Shown: piece by piece, positions 53,401-64,000 of the stretch
How positions within the stretch are numbered: position 1 is the stretch's first letter
How the letters are laid out: each line of letters begins with the position of its first letter
Assembly: GCA_947000775.1 (NCBI GenBank)
Contig: CAMQGK010000299.1
Coordinates: 21,967,501 to 22,031,500, forward strand
Reading direction: 5' to 3'
Source: Pterois miles
Lineage: Eukaryota; Chordata; Actinopteri; Perciformes; Scorpaenidae
Length of the DNA: 64,000 bases
Translations under genes and position numbers: made by a program
The notes under the pieces: generated by a model
What the model was told of the DNA's origin: nothing
Databases searched by the model: none
Seen by the model: the letters and a program-made list of their open reading frames with translations, nothing else

Positions 53401-56400
53401 AAGACCTCCGAGGATTCATCCCCAGGTCAGTAACACTGTATGACTGTCAGTATGTCTGAGTTAATATTGTGACCGAGTCATGACAGACGTGATGAGTCAT
53501 CATATCAGAGTTTCTATTGGCCCAGAGCTAGCATGGTGGGAGTAATGGACACAATATGCTTGTTTTATTGGTGATCCCCATCTGCAGATATGGACTTCTT
53601 AGTGCACAATTTAATAATTTCACATACTGTTGCTAAAGGGTGCCTCCATGAGTCGGTTTCTGATGTTATGAGGCGCATCCTAAACGGTGCTGCCGACTAA
53701 ATGGCGGTATTCGATGAGTTGGGAGTAAGAACGGGTTAAATCTCCATGGCGCCGCCTTGTGGAGACTTTTTTGTCCTGCTGAATGTCGATGTCTATTATA
53801 ATATCCCGTCATGTCACCATGGTTACAATAGCTTTACTTCTTACTTATCTTCACATGTAGTAGAAACATTAATATCACTGCGCTGAGTCTGATTCTGGAG
53901 AACCTGGACTGAAGGCCTTAAAGGACTCAGAGGTACCTGTTGAGCTAAGCCTCCTGTCTTGGCGGCAGCCGAGCAGCCCTCACTGAGTCTCTGTTTGCAC
54001 TCTGGATGAGCGGCTGCTCGGCAGTTTCTGCATTTCACCACCATCTTCCCAAAACGGATCCTCTTCCCGCACGGTGAGCACATCTCCGGCCGGATCACCT
54101 GCAGGGAGGCAGAGAGTTTTCGCTGATGGACCAGATGCTGAATGCTGCCATCCAGAATCTTTACACATAAATAACATTATTCCATTTCTACACAGACGAT
54201 AGTTTTATATTCTTCTCAGCTCCAGTTGACCGTTGATGCTTTTTAAAGGTCTCATCTTAATCTTGTTTTAAATGTGGACAAAGTACTATTAAACTTTAAA
54301 GGGTACCCAGATGACTTTTTCTGAGGAATTCATGTTCAACACAAAAAGAATGAAAGTCTTTTCCTGGCTGTGAAACCAGCTCAGTTGACTAGCAGCAGAT
54401 ACTCTGAACAGTCACGAGAGATCAGAAAGGACTCTGTGGGGTCGTACGGTTTTAGAGAGGAAAACATGTTTCAGGGTTTTGTCAGCTCTGCAGGGGAGTG
54501 AAGCTCTGACAGTGGCGTTCTCCATCTTTGCTCCAGTTTCAGGCTCCGCTGCCGTCTCATCACCGAAAAACCACACTGAAGTCTGGTCTGAGGAACACAA
54601 GTATTAATACACAGTTTTCATACAGGATATATACAGTGGAGGAAATAAGTATTTGATCCCTGCTGATTTTGGCAGTTGTCATACTAGGAAATAAATTAAC
54701 AGTCTCGGATTTTTATGGCAGCTTTATTTTAACAGTTATAGAAAGAATATTAAAAAAAATATTGAGAAAATTGCATGAAATGAAAAATAAAAATTAATTT
54801 GCATGTCATTGAGGGAAATAAGTATTTGATCCCCGAGCAAAACATGATGTAATACTTGTTGGCAGCTCAGCTGTCAGACGGTTCTTACTAGGTTCATCAC
54901 ATCAGCAGTAATCTTCGTCCTCTCTGCAGATCATCTCATCCATCCTCATCACATCCTGAAGGTTTTCAGGCTTGCTCTTGGAAACTGGCAGCTTCAGCTC
55001 TCTCATAGATTTTCAGTAGGATAAAGGTCTGGAGACTAGACCATCCCATGACCTGGATGTGCTTCTTATGGAGCCGCTCCTTTGTTTCCTCGGCTGTATG
55101 TTTTGGGTCGTTGTCATGCTGGAAGAACCATCCACGACCCATTTTCAGTGTCCTGGCGGAGGCAAGGATGTTGTCACCCAGGATTTTGCGGTCCATGGCC
55201 CCGTTCATCTTCCCACCCCAAAGCATCAGGCTTCCACCGCCATGCTGGACAGCAGGGATGGTGTTTCTGGGTCATATTCAGCATTTCTCTTCCTCCAAAC
55301 ACGTCGAGTTGAGTTGAGGCCAAAGAGCTCAGTTCTGGTCTCATCTGACCACAGCACCTTCTCCCAGTCTCTCTCTGAGTCATTAATATGTTCGTTGGTA
55401 AACCTGAGGCGGGCCTGGACCTGAGCCTTCTTGAGCAGAGGGACCCTGCGTGCGCTGCAGGATTTTAAACCATCGCGTCTCGGTGTATTACCGATAGTTT
55501 TCTTGGTGACTGTGGTCCCAGCTGCCTTGAGATCATAAACCAGCTCCTCCCGTGTAGTTCTCGGCTGATCTCTAACCTTTCTCAGGATCACTGAGACCCC
55601 ACCAGGTGATAGGTTGCATGGACCCCCAGCCCAGGTCCATTAACAGCCCAGGTCCATTAACAGCCCAGGTCCATTAACAGCCCAGGTCCATTAACAGCCC
55701 AGGTCCATTAACAGTCATGTTGTACTTCTTCCACTTCCCAATAACTGCACCAACAGTTGTCACCTTCTCATTCAGCTTCTTACTGATGGTCCTGTAGCCC
55801 GTTCCAGCCTCGTGGAGTTCAACAGCTTTGTCCCTGACATCTTGTGGCAGCTCTTTAGTCCTGCCCATGGTGGAGATGGTGGAGTATTACTGAGTCTGTG
55901 GCAGGTGGCTTTTTATACAGGTGTCAGTTTGGAACAGGTGTCTGTCATCCAGGTAATTACTTCAGTGAGATCAGGAGTATGTCAGTGGTCTGTGGGAGCC
56001 AACATTGGTCCAGGTTGGTCCGGATCAAATACTTATTTCCCTCAATGACATGCACATTGATTTTTATTTTTCATTTCATGTAATTTTCTCAATATTTTTT
56101 TAATATTCTTTCTATAACTGTTAAAATAAAGCTGCCATAAAACTCTGAGACTGTTAATTTATTTCTTAGTATGACAACTGCCAAAATCAGCAGATACTTA
56201 TTTCCTCCACTGTAGTTTTGACACAGAAACACGATGACTGATGAAACTCAGAATGTGAGTTTAGCCCTCTAAGACGTTGAGGATCGGTCGGGTCGGATCG
56301 GCCGGGTCGGATCCACGCCGACCCTCCAACCTTTAATACTTTGAGGTTTGTTTTGGTTGACAGGTATAGAATTGACATGACGTTACGTTGCTCAGACTAC

Positions 56401-56655
56401 CACAATAAAAGAGGTAACTTCCTTCTACCTCCACATAGACCCAGAAAAAGCAGATATACTGATTCTGGTGAACATCTATTTAAAGTCTCACCCTACAAAG
56501 TACTGAGCACTAATCAAAGTTTTAAACTCACCTCCTCCTGCTGACCCAGTACTCTCCTGGGTGAGGGTCTGGACCGGGTTTTCGAGGGTCACCATGTGGG
56601 TCTGACCTCCAGTCTCAGAAGTCATCGCCGTCGTCTTCACCATCACGTCGACCTC
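47489..56655 (-). CDS. racgap1: RacGAP1-like Rho GTPase-activating protein, 3' ten exons
   Basis: Exons, coding order: 56655-56532, 54587-54448, 54098-53937, 53182-53087, 53000-52802, 52577-52472, 52100-51968, 49010-48896, 48765-48639, 47534-47489; 415 aa plus stop, frames join at every GT-AG junction. Human RACGAP1 is 632 aa, so about 215 N-terminal residues (the coiled-coil that binds MKLP1/KIF23) lie past the right edge. Seen: a C1 zinc finger (His in LKHVFLSKT, then CSPC, CRNC, HPEC and GC); a RhoGAP domain with the arginine finger in GLYRVPG and Asn in NNLARVFGPT; a tail ending RRFFTSPS, like the FFASP end of RACGAP1. The family stimulates GTP hydrolysis by Rac/Rho/Cdc42 and builds the central spindle in cytokinesis. 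Moderate divergence suggests a paralogue. The end of exon 48765-48639 lies in a 75-bp repeat, so its exact donor is uncertain. Confidence 0.9.
47660..48150. repeat. 31-bp minisatellite
   Basis: About 15 copies of GAGTATTAGAGTATTCAGTA followed by ACTAGAGTATA, with GGG/GAG and GTG variants. It lies in the last racgap1-like intron. Confidence 0.95.
48222..48671 (-). repeat. 75-bp repeat, six copies, in frame with the racgap1-like tail
   Basis: Six almost identical 75-bp units. On the minus strand each unit keeps the racgap1-like frame and encodes 25 residues starting NLGNPQQTRSTLSPLPQTGP. Each unit carries the sequence ACCAG followed by GTCAAC; the first (exon end 48639) is the donor I used, and equivalent sites end at 48564, 48489, 48414, 48339 and 48264. 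Copies match so closely that the expansion is recent or homogenised. Confidence 0.93.
48807..48856. repeat. AGT microsatellite
   Basis: AGTAGC and AGT units in the racgap1-like intron between exons 49010-48896 and 48765-48639. Confidence 0.85.
49098..49145. mobile_element. Transposon end fragment left of the CACAAC array
   Basis: TTGGGCTGTCGCAATAACCG and the following CAATATTCACAA resemble the start of an abundant fish DNA-transposon family (hAT-like by memory). Only the end is present, before the array takes over. Confidence 0.5.
49140..51520. repeat. 2.4-kb CACAAC-rich minisatellite in a racgap1-like intron
   Basis: Units such as CAACCACCACAACACAACCG and CCGCCACAGCACAAC in irregular order. 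The plus strand gives a His/Asn/Thr/Gln/Pro frame of over 860 codons, and the minus strand Cys/Val/Leu/Gly frames of over 400 codons; both follow from the short period and are not genes. On the transcribed (minus) side it is GT-rich with many GG pairs. Confidence 0.97.
51525..51650. mobile_element. Transposon fragment right of the CACAAC array
   Basis: GGGAGAATTGTGACCCCGGG, then GAGTCTCCCAGGAAAATAGG and AGGGTTGGCAGGTA resemble the terminal part of a common fish DNA transposon or MITE. Family assignment is from memory. Confidence 0.45.
53310..53460. repeat. Dispersed repeat, copy 2 (pair with 14.15 kb)
   Basis: Direct copy of the 14150-14280 sequence, with GATAGACCCAAAATAAAT, TTTCTGTGGATAGGTAAGAC and GAGGATTCA in the same order. 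It lies in the racgap1-like intron between exons 54098-53937 and 53182-53087; the rest of that intron (53183-53936) shows no other feature. Confidence 0.7.
54634..56212 (-). mobile_element. Complete but inactive Tc1-like transposon
   Basis: 1579 bp between TA dinucleotides, starting CAGTGGAGGAAATAAGTATT and ending in its inverted counterpart. Inverted repeats are about 200 bp and each holds a second inner copy of the GGAAATAAGTATTTGATCC motif, the IR/DR arrangement of Sleeping Beauty-type elements. The minus-strand transposase survives as pieces: MGRTKELPQDVRDKAVELHE (helix-turn-helix, from 55868), VLWSDETRTELFG (first Asp), FFQHDNDPKHTAEET (second Asp). A frame break falls just before the third catalytic acid, and a 17-bp repeat interrupts the N-terminal part. 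Inserted in a racgap1-like intron, on the gene's own strand. Confidence 0.93.
55620..55715. repeat. 17-bp repeat inside the Tc1-like element
   Basis: About five copies of CAGCCCAGGTCCATTAA within the transposase region; absent from the second Tc1 copies in this window at the same relative position. Confidence 0.9.
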
Positions 56656-56794
56656 CTGAGTCACACAAACTCAACTTCAGCCTCTCCATGTTTGTGAGGA
56701 GAAGCCACCAAATGACAAGTTCTTTCTGGGACAAGAGCTGCGACTAAAAGTACATCATCATCCATCAGTATGAGATCATATACACAGAGTACTT
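56656..56794. other. racgap1-like intron start, unique
   Basis: Short non-repetitive sequence upstream (minus sense) of the first exon seen; it leads into the large array. Confidence 0.5.
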
Positions 56795-59700
56795 CTACCA
56801 CTGAGGACCTCTAATACTGAGGACCTCTAACGCTAATGACCTCTACCGCTGAGGACCTCTAATACTGAGGACCTCTACCACTGAGGACTTCTAATACTGA
56901 GGACCTCTACCACTGAGGACCTCTAATACTGAGGACCTCTAACACTGAGAACCTGTGACACTGAGGACCTCTAATACTGAGGGCCTCTAACACTGAGGAC
57001 CTCTACCACTGTGGACTTCTAACACCTCTAATACTGAGGACCTCTACCACTCAGGACCTCTAATACTGAGGACCTCTAACGCTAATGACCTCTAATACTG
57101 AGGACCTCTAACACTGAGGACCTCTAACACTGAGGACCCATTAATACTGAGAACCTCTACCACTGAGGACCTCTAATACTGAGGACCTCTACCACTGAGG
57201 ACTTCTAATACTGAGGACCTCTACCACTGAGGACCTCTAATACTGAGGACCTCTAACACTGAGAACCTGTGACACTGAGGACCTCTAATACTGAGGACCT
57301 CTAACGCTAATGACCTCTACCGCTGAGGACCTCTAACACTGAGGACCTCTACCACTGTGGACTTCTAACACCTCTAATACTGAGGACCTCTACCACTCAG
57401 GACCTCTAATACTGAGGACCTCTAACGCTAATGACCTCTAATACTGAGGACCTCTAACACTGAGGACCTCTAACACTGAGGACCCATTAATACTGAGAAC
57501 CTCTACCACTGAGGACCTCTAATACTGAGGGCCTCTAACACTGAGGACCTCTAACACTGAGAACCCATTAATACTGAGAACCTCTACCACTGAGAACCTC
57601 TACCACTGAGAACCTCTAACACTGAGGACCTCTAACACTGAGGACCTCTAACACTGTGGACTTCTAACACCTCTAATACTGAGGACCTCTACCACTCAGG
57701 ACCTCTAATAATGAGGACCTCTGACACTGAGGACCTCTAATACTGAGGACCTCTACCACTGAGGACCTCTAATACAGAGGACCTCTACCACTGAGGACCT
57801 CTAATACTGAGGACCTCCACCGCTGAACACCTCTAACACTGAGGACCTCAAATACTGAGGACCTCTACCACTGAGGACTTCTAATACTGAGGACCTCTAC
57901 CACTGAGGACCTCTAATACTGAGGACCTCTAACACTGAGAACCTGTGACACTGAGGACCTCTAATACTGAGGACCTCTACCACTGAGGACCTCTAATACT
58001 GAGGACCTCTAACACTGAGAACCTCTGACTCTGAGGACCTCTAATACTGAGGACCTCTACCACTGAGGACCTCTAATACTGAGGGCCTCTAACACTGAGG
58101 ACCTCTAACACTGAGGACCCATTAATACTGAGAACCTCTACCACTGAGAACCTCTACCACTGAGAACCTCTAACACTGAGGACCTCTAACACTGAGGACC
58201 TCTAACACTGTGGACTTCTAACACCTCTAATACTGAGGACCTCTACCACTCAGGACCTCTAATACTGAGGACCTCTAATAATGAGGACCTCTGACACTGA
58301 GGACCTCTAATACTGAGGACCTCTACCACTGAGGACCTCTAATACAGAGGACCTCTACCACTGAGGACCTCTAATACTGAGGACCTCTACCGCTGAACAC
58401 CTCTAACACTGAGGACCTCAAATACTGAGGACCTCTAACACTGAGGACCTCTACAACTGAGAACCTCTAACACTGAGGACCTCTAATACTGAGGACCTCT
58501 ACAACTGAGAACCTCTAACACTGAGGACCTCAAATACTGAGGACCTCTAACACTGAGGACCTCTACAACTGAGAACCTCTAACATTGAGGACCTCTAATA
58601 CTGAGGACCTCTACAACTGAGAACCTCTAACACTGAGAACCTCCAACACTGAAAACCTCTAACACTGAGAACCTATAACACTGAGGACCTCTAACACTGA
58701 GGACCTCTAACACTGAGGACCTCTGACACTGAGGACCTCTAACGCTAAGAACATCTACCGCTGAGGACCTCTAACACTGAGGACCTCTAATACTGAGGAC
58801 CTCTAATACTGAGGACCTCTAATGCTGAGGACCTCTAATACTGAGGACCTCTGACACTGAGGACCTCTAACGCTAAGAACCTCTACCGCTGAGGACCTCT
58901 ACCGCTGAGGACCTCTAACACTGAGGACCTCTAATACTGAGGACCTCTACCATTGAGGACCTCTAATGCTGAGGACCTCTAATACTGAGGACCTCTACCA
59001 CCGAGGACCTCTAATACTGAGGACCTCTGACACTGAGGACCTCTGACACTGAGGACCTCTAACACTGAGGACCCATTAATACTGAGAACCTCTACCACTG
59101 AGAACCTCTACCACTGAGAACCTCTACCACTGAGGACCTCTAATACAGAGGACCTCTACCACTGAGGACCTCTAATACTGAGGACCTCTACCGCTGAACA
59201 CCTCTAACACTGAGGACCTCAAATACTGAGGACCTCTAACACTGAGGACCTCTACAACTGAGAACCTCTAACACTGAGGACCTCTAATACTGAGGACCTC
59301 TACAACTGAGAACCTCTAACACTGAGAACCTCCAACACTGAGAACCTTTAACACTGAGAACCTATAACACTGAGGACCTCTAACACTGAGGACCTCTAAT
59401 ACTGAGGACCTTTACCATTGAGGACCTCTAATGCTGAGGACCTCTAATACTGAGGACCTCTACCACCGAGGACCTCTAATACTGAGGACCTCTGACACTG
59501 AGGACCTCTAACACTGAGGACCCATTAATACTGAGAACCTCTACCACTGAGAACCTCTACCACTGAGGACCTCTAACACTGAGGACTTCTAACACCTCTA
59601 ACACTGAGGACCGCTAACACTGAGAACCTCTAACATTGAGGACCTCTACCACTGAGGACCCATTAATCCTGAGAACCTCTAACACTGAGAACATCTAACA

Positions 59701-62700
59701 CTGAGAACCTCTAACACTGAGGACCTCTACCACTGAGGACCTCTAACACTGAGAACCTCTAATACTGAGGACCTCTGACACTGAGGACCTCTAATACTGA
59801 GGACCTCTACCACTGAGGACCTCTGACACTGAGGACCTCGACCACTGAGGACCTCTAATACTGAGGGCCTCTAACACTGAGGACCTCTAACACTGAGGAC
59901 CCATTAATACTGAGAACCTCTACCACTGAGAACCTCTACCACTGAGAACCTCTATCACTGAGAACCTCTAACACTGAGGACCTCTAATACTGAGGACCTC
60001 TACAACTGAGAACCTCTAACACTGAGAACCTCCAACACTGAGAACCTCTAACACTGAGAACCTCTAACACTGAGATCCTATAACACTGAGGACCTCTAAC
60101 ACTGAGGACCTCTAATACTGAGGACCTCTACCATTGAGGACCTCTAATGCTGAGGACCTCTAATACTGAGGACCTCTACCACCGAGGACCTCTAATACTG
60201 AGGACCTCTGACACTGAGGACCTCTAACACTGAGGACCCATTAATACTGAGAACCTCTACCACTGAGAACCTCTACCACTGAGGACCTCTAACACTGAGG
60301 ACTTCTAACACCTCTAACACTGAGGACCGCTAACACTGAGAACCTCTAACATTGAGGACCTCTACCACTGAGGACCCATTAATCCTGAGAACCTCTAACA
60401 CTGAGAACATCTAACACTGAGAACCTCTAACACTGAGGACCTCTAACACTGAGGACCTCTAACACTGAGAACCTCTAATACTGAGGACCTCTGACACTGA
60501 GGACCTCTAATACTGAGGACCTCTACCACTGAGGACCTCTGACACTGAGGACCTCTAATACTGAGGACCTCTACCACTGAGGACCTCTGACACTGAGGAC
60601 CTCGACCACTGAGGACCTCTAATACTGAGGGCCTCTAACACTGAGGACCTCTAACACTGAGGACCCATTAATACTGAGAACCTCTACCACTGAGAACCTC
60701 TACCACTGAGAACCTCTATCACTGAGAACCTCTAACACTGAGGACCTCTAATACTGAGGACCTCTACAACTGAGAACCTCTAACACTGAGAACCTCCAAC
60801 ACTGAGAACCTCTAACACTGAGAACCTATAACACTGAGGACCTCTAACACTGAGGACCTCTAATGCTGAGGACCTCTAATACTGAGGACCTCTGACACTG
60901 AGGACCTCTAACGCTAAGAACCTCTACCGCTGAGGACCTCTAACACTGAGGACCTCTAATACTGAGGACCTCTACCATTGAGGACCTCTAATGCTGAGGA
61001 CCTCTAATACTGAGGACCTCTACCACTGAGGACCTCTAATACTGAGGACCTCTGACACTGAGGACCTCTAATACTGAGGACCTCTGACACTGAGGACCTC
61101 TAATACTGAGGACCTCTACCACTGAGGACTTCTGACACTGAGGACCTCGACCACTGAGGACCTCTAATACTGAGGGCCTCTAACACTGAGGACCTCTAAC
61201 ACTGAGGACCCATTAATACTGAGAACCTCTACCACTGAGAACCTCTACCACTGAGAACCTCTATCACTGAGAACCTCTAACACTGAGGACCTCTAATACT
61301 GAGGACCTCTACAACTGAGAACCTCTAACACTGAGAACCTCCAACACTGAGAACCTCTAACACTGAGAACCTATAACACTGAGGACCTCTAACACTGAGG
61401 ACCTCTAATGCTGAGGACCTCTAATACTGAGGACCTCTGACACTGAGGACCTCTAACGCTAAGAACCTCTACCGCTGAGGACCTCTAACACTGAGGACCT
61501 CTAATACTGAGGACCTCTACCATTGAGGACCTCTAATGCTGAGGACCTCTAATACTGAGGACCTCTACCACTGAGGACCTCTAATACTGAGGACCTCTGA
61601 CACTGAGGACCTCTAATACTGAGGACCTCTACCACTGAGGACCTCTGACACTGAGGACCTCGACCACTGAGGACCTCTAACACTGAGGACCTCTAACACT
61701 GAGGACCCATTAATACTGAGAACCTCTACCACTGAGAACCTCTACCACTGAGAACCTCTACCACTGAGAACCTCTAACACTGAGGACCTCTAACACTGAG
61801 GACCTCTAATACTGAGGACCTCTAATACTGAGGACCTCTACCATTGAGGACCTCTAATGCTGAGGACCTCTAATACTGAGGACCTCTAACACTGAGGACT
61901 TCTAACACCTCTAACACTGAGGACCGCTAACACTGAGGACCTCTAATACTGAGGACCTCTACCATTGGGGACCTCTAATGCTGAGGACGTCTAATACTGA
62001 GGACCTCTACCACCGAGGACCTCTAATACTGAGGACCTCTGACACTGAGGACCTCTAACACTGAGGACCCATTAATACTGAGAACCTCTACCACTGAGAA
62101 CCTCTACCACTGAGGACCTCTAACACTGAGGACTTCTAACACCTCTAACACTGAGGACCGCTAACACTGAGAACCTCTAACACTGAGGACCTCTAACACA
62201 GAGAACCTCTACCACTGAAGACCCATTAATCCTGAGAACCTCTAACACTGAGAACATCTAACACTGAGGACCTCTAACACTGAGGACCCATTAATACTGA
62301 GAACCTCTACCACTGAGGACCTCTACCACTGAGAACCTCTAACACTGAGGACCTCTAATACTGAGGACCTCTACCACTGAGGACCCATTAATCCTGAGAA
62401 CCTCTAACACTGAGAACATCTAACACTGAGAACCTCTAACACTGAGAACATCTAACACTGAGAACCTCTACCACTGAGGACCTCTACCACTGAGAACCTC
62501 TAACACTGAGGACCTCTACCACTGAGGACCTCTAACACTGAGAACCTCTAATACTGAGGACCTCTGACACTGAGGACCTCTACCACTGAGGACCTCTACC
62601 ACTGAGGACCTCTGACACTGAGGACCTCGACCACTGAGGACCTCTAATACTGAGGACCTCTAACACTGAGGACCTCTAACACTGAGGACCTCTAACACTG

Positions 62701-64000
62701 AGGACCCATTAATACTGAGAACCTCTACCACTGAGAACCTCTACCACTGAGAACCTCTAACACTGAGGACCTCTAACACTGAGGACCTCTAACACTGTGG
62801 ACTTGTAACACCTCTAATACTGAGAACCTCTACCACTCAGGACCTCTAATACTGAGGACCTCTAATAATGAGGACCTCTGACACTGAGGACCTCTAATAC
62901 TGAGGACCTCTACCACTGAGGACCTCTAATACAGAGGACCTCTACCACTGAGGACCTCTAATACTGAGGACCTCTACCGCTGAACACCTCTAACACTGAG
63001 GACCTCAAATACTGAGGACCTCTAACACTGAGGACCTCTATCACTGAGAACCTCTAACACTGAGGACCTCTAATACTGAAGACCTCTACAACTGAGAACC
63101 TCTAACACTGAGAACCTCCAACACTGAGAAACTCTAACACTGAGAACCTATAACACTGAGGACCTCTAACACTGAGGACCTCTAACACCGAGGACCTCTG
63201 ACACTGAGGACCTCTAACGCTAAGAACCTCTACCGCTGAGGACCTCTAATACTGAGGACCTCTAATGCTGAGGACCTCTAATACTGAGGACCTCTGACAC
63301 TGAGGACCTCTAACGCTAAGAACCTCTACCGCTGAGGACCTCTAACACTGAGGACCTCTAATACTGAGGACCTCTACCATTGAGGACCTCTAATACTGAG
63401 GACCTCTACCACTGAGGACCTCTGACACTGAGGACCTCGACCACTGAGGACCTCTAACACTGAGGACCTCTAACACTGAGGACCCATTAATACTGAGAAC
63501 CTCTACCACTGAGAACCTCTACCACTGAGAACCTCTAACACTGAGGACCTCTAATACTGAGGACCTCTAACACTGAGGACTTCTAACACCTCTAACACTG
63601 AGGACCGCTAACACTGAGGACTTCTAACACCTCTAACACTGAGGACCGCTAACACTGAAAACCTCTAACATTGAGGACCTCTACCACTGAGGACCTCTAA
63701 CACTGAGAACCTCTAACACTGAGGACTTCTAACACCTCTAACACTGAGGACCGCTAACACTGACAACCTCTAACATTGAGGACCTCTACCACTGAGGACC
63801 TCTAACACTGAGAACCTCTAACACTGAGGACCTCTAACACAGAGGACCTCTACCACTGAGGACCCATTAATCCTGAGAACCTCTAACACTGAGAACATCT
63901 AACACTGAGGACCTCTAACACTGAGGACCCATTAATACTGAGAACCTCTACCACTGAGGACCTCTAACACTGAGAACCTCTAACACTGAGGACCTCTAAC
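56795..64000. repeat. 16-bp minisatellite, over 7.2 kb, reaching the window edge
   Basis: About 450 copies of CTCTAACACTGAGGAC with ATAC, CCAC, CGCT, GACA and GAAC variants. Marker variants such as GACCCATTAATACTGAG, ACTTCTAACACCTCTAA and GACCTCGACCACTGAG recur in the same order, so longer blocks have been duplicated. The array probably lies in a racgap1-like intron; missing N-terminal exons would be to its right. Confidence 0.97.

Overview
The window is nuclear DNA from a ray-finned fish, probably a teleost. Genes have multiple GT-AG introns, several Tc1/mariner elements and RTE/Rex3-like non-LTR retrotransposons are present, and two adjacent genes match a vertebrate neighbourhood. No prokaryotic, CRISPR or viral gene set was seen.

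Three protein-coding genes could be rebuilt exon by exon. (1) acta2, alpha smooth-muscle actin, + strand: promoter and a probable non-coding exon 1 near 1.2-1.43 kb, coding exons 5880-11707, 377 aa, complete. (2) stambpl1 (AMSH-LP), a K63-specific JAMM deubiquitinase, - strand: coding exons 35562 down to 16961, 439 aa, complete, in 11 coding exons. The two genes are convergent, as ACTA2 and STAMBPL1 are in human. (3) A racgap1-like Rho-family GAP (centralspindlin type), - strand: 56655 down to 47489, 10 exons giving the C1 domain, GAP domain and C-terminal tail; the N-terminal exons lie beyond the right edge.

The rest is dominated by tandem arrays; by a rough tally about half of the 64 kb. 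Layout: 1-0.5 kb 17-bp array; 1.2-12.2 kb acta2, with CT-rich, 20-bp and polypyrimidine arrays in introns 1 and 2; 12.4-16.1 kb intergenic minisatellites; 16.9-35.6 kb stambpl1, whose introns hold a 2.7-kb array of 62-66-bp units, a 5-kb 20-bp satellite, a LINE nested in another LINE and a Tc1 relic; 36-44.8 kb non-coding sequence with a Tc1 element, microsatellites and dispersed repeats, ending in an NRF1/ETS-type promoter; 45-48.7 kb more arrays around the racgap1-like 3' end; 49-51.5 kb a CACAAC-rich array inside a racgap1-like intron; 54.6-56.2 kb a structurally complete but dead Tc1-like element; 56.8-64 kb a 16-bp minisatellite that reaches the window edge.

Most very long open frames here (His/Asn/Thr, Ser/Leu/Pro, Cys/Val or Arg/Glu-rich) are by-products of tandem repeats and are not called as genes. 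The most interesting signals are: a 75-bp, in-frame repeat at the end of the racgap1-like reading frame in which every copy carries the same candidate splice donor; degenerate and perfect CArG boxes at acta2; several arrays that appear to have grown from the ends of dispersed elements; an inverted repeat pair enclosing most of stambpl1; and a micro-inversion across the catalytic box of a LINE reverse transcriptase.
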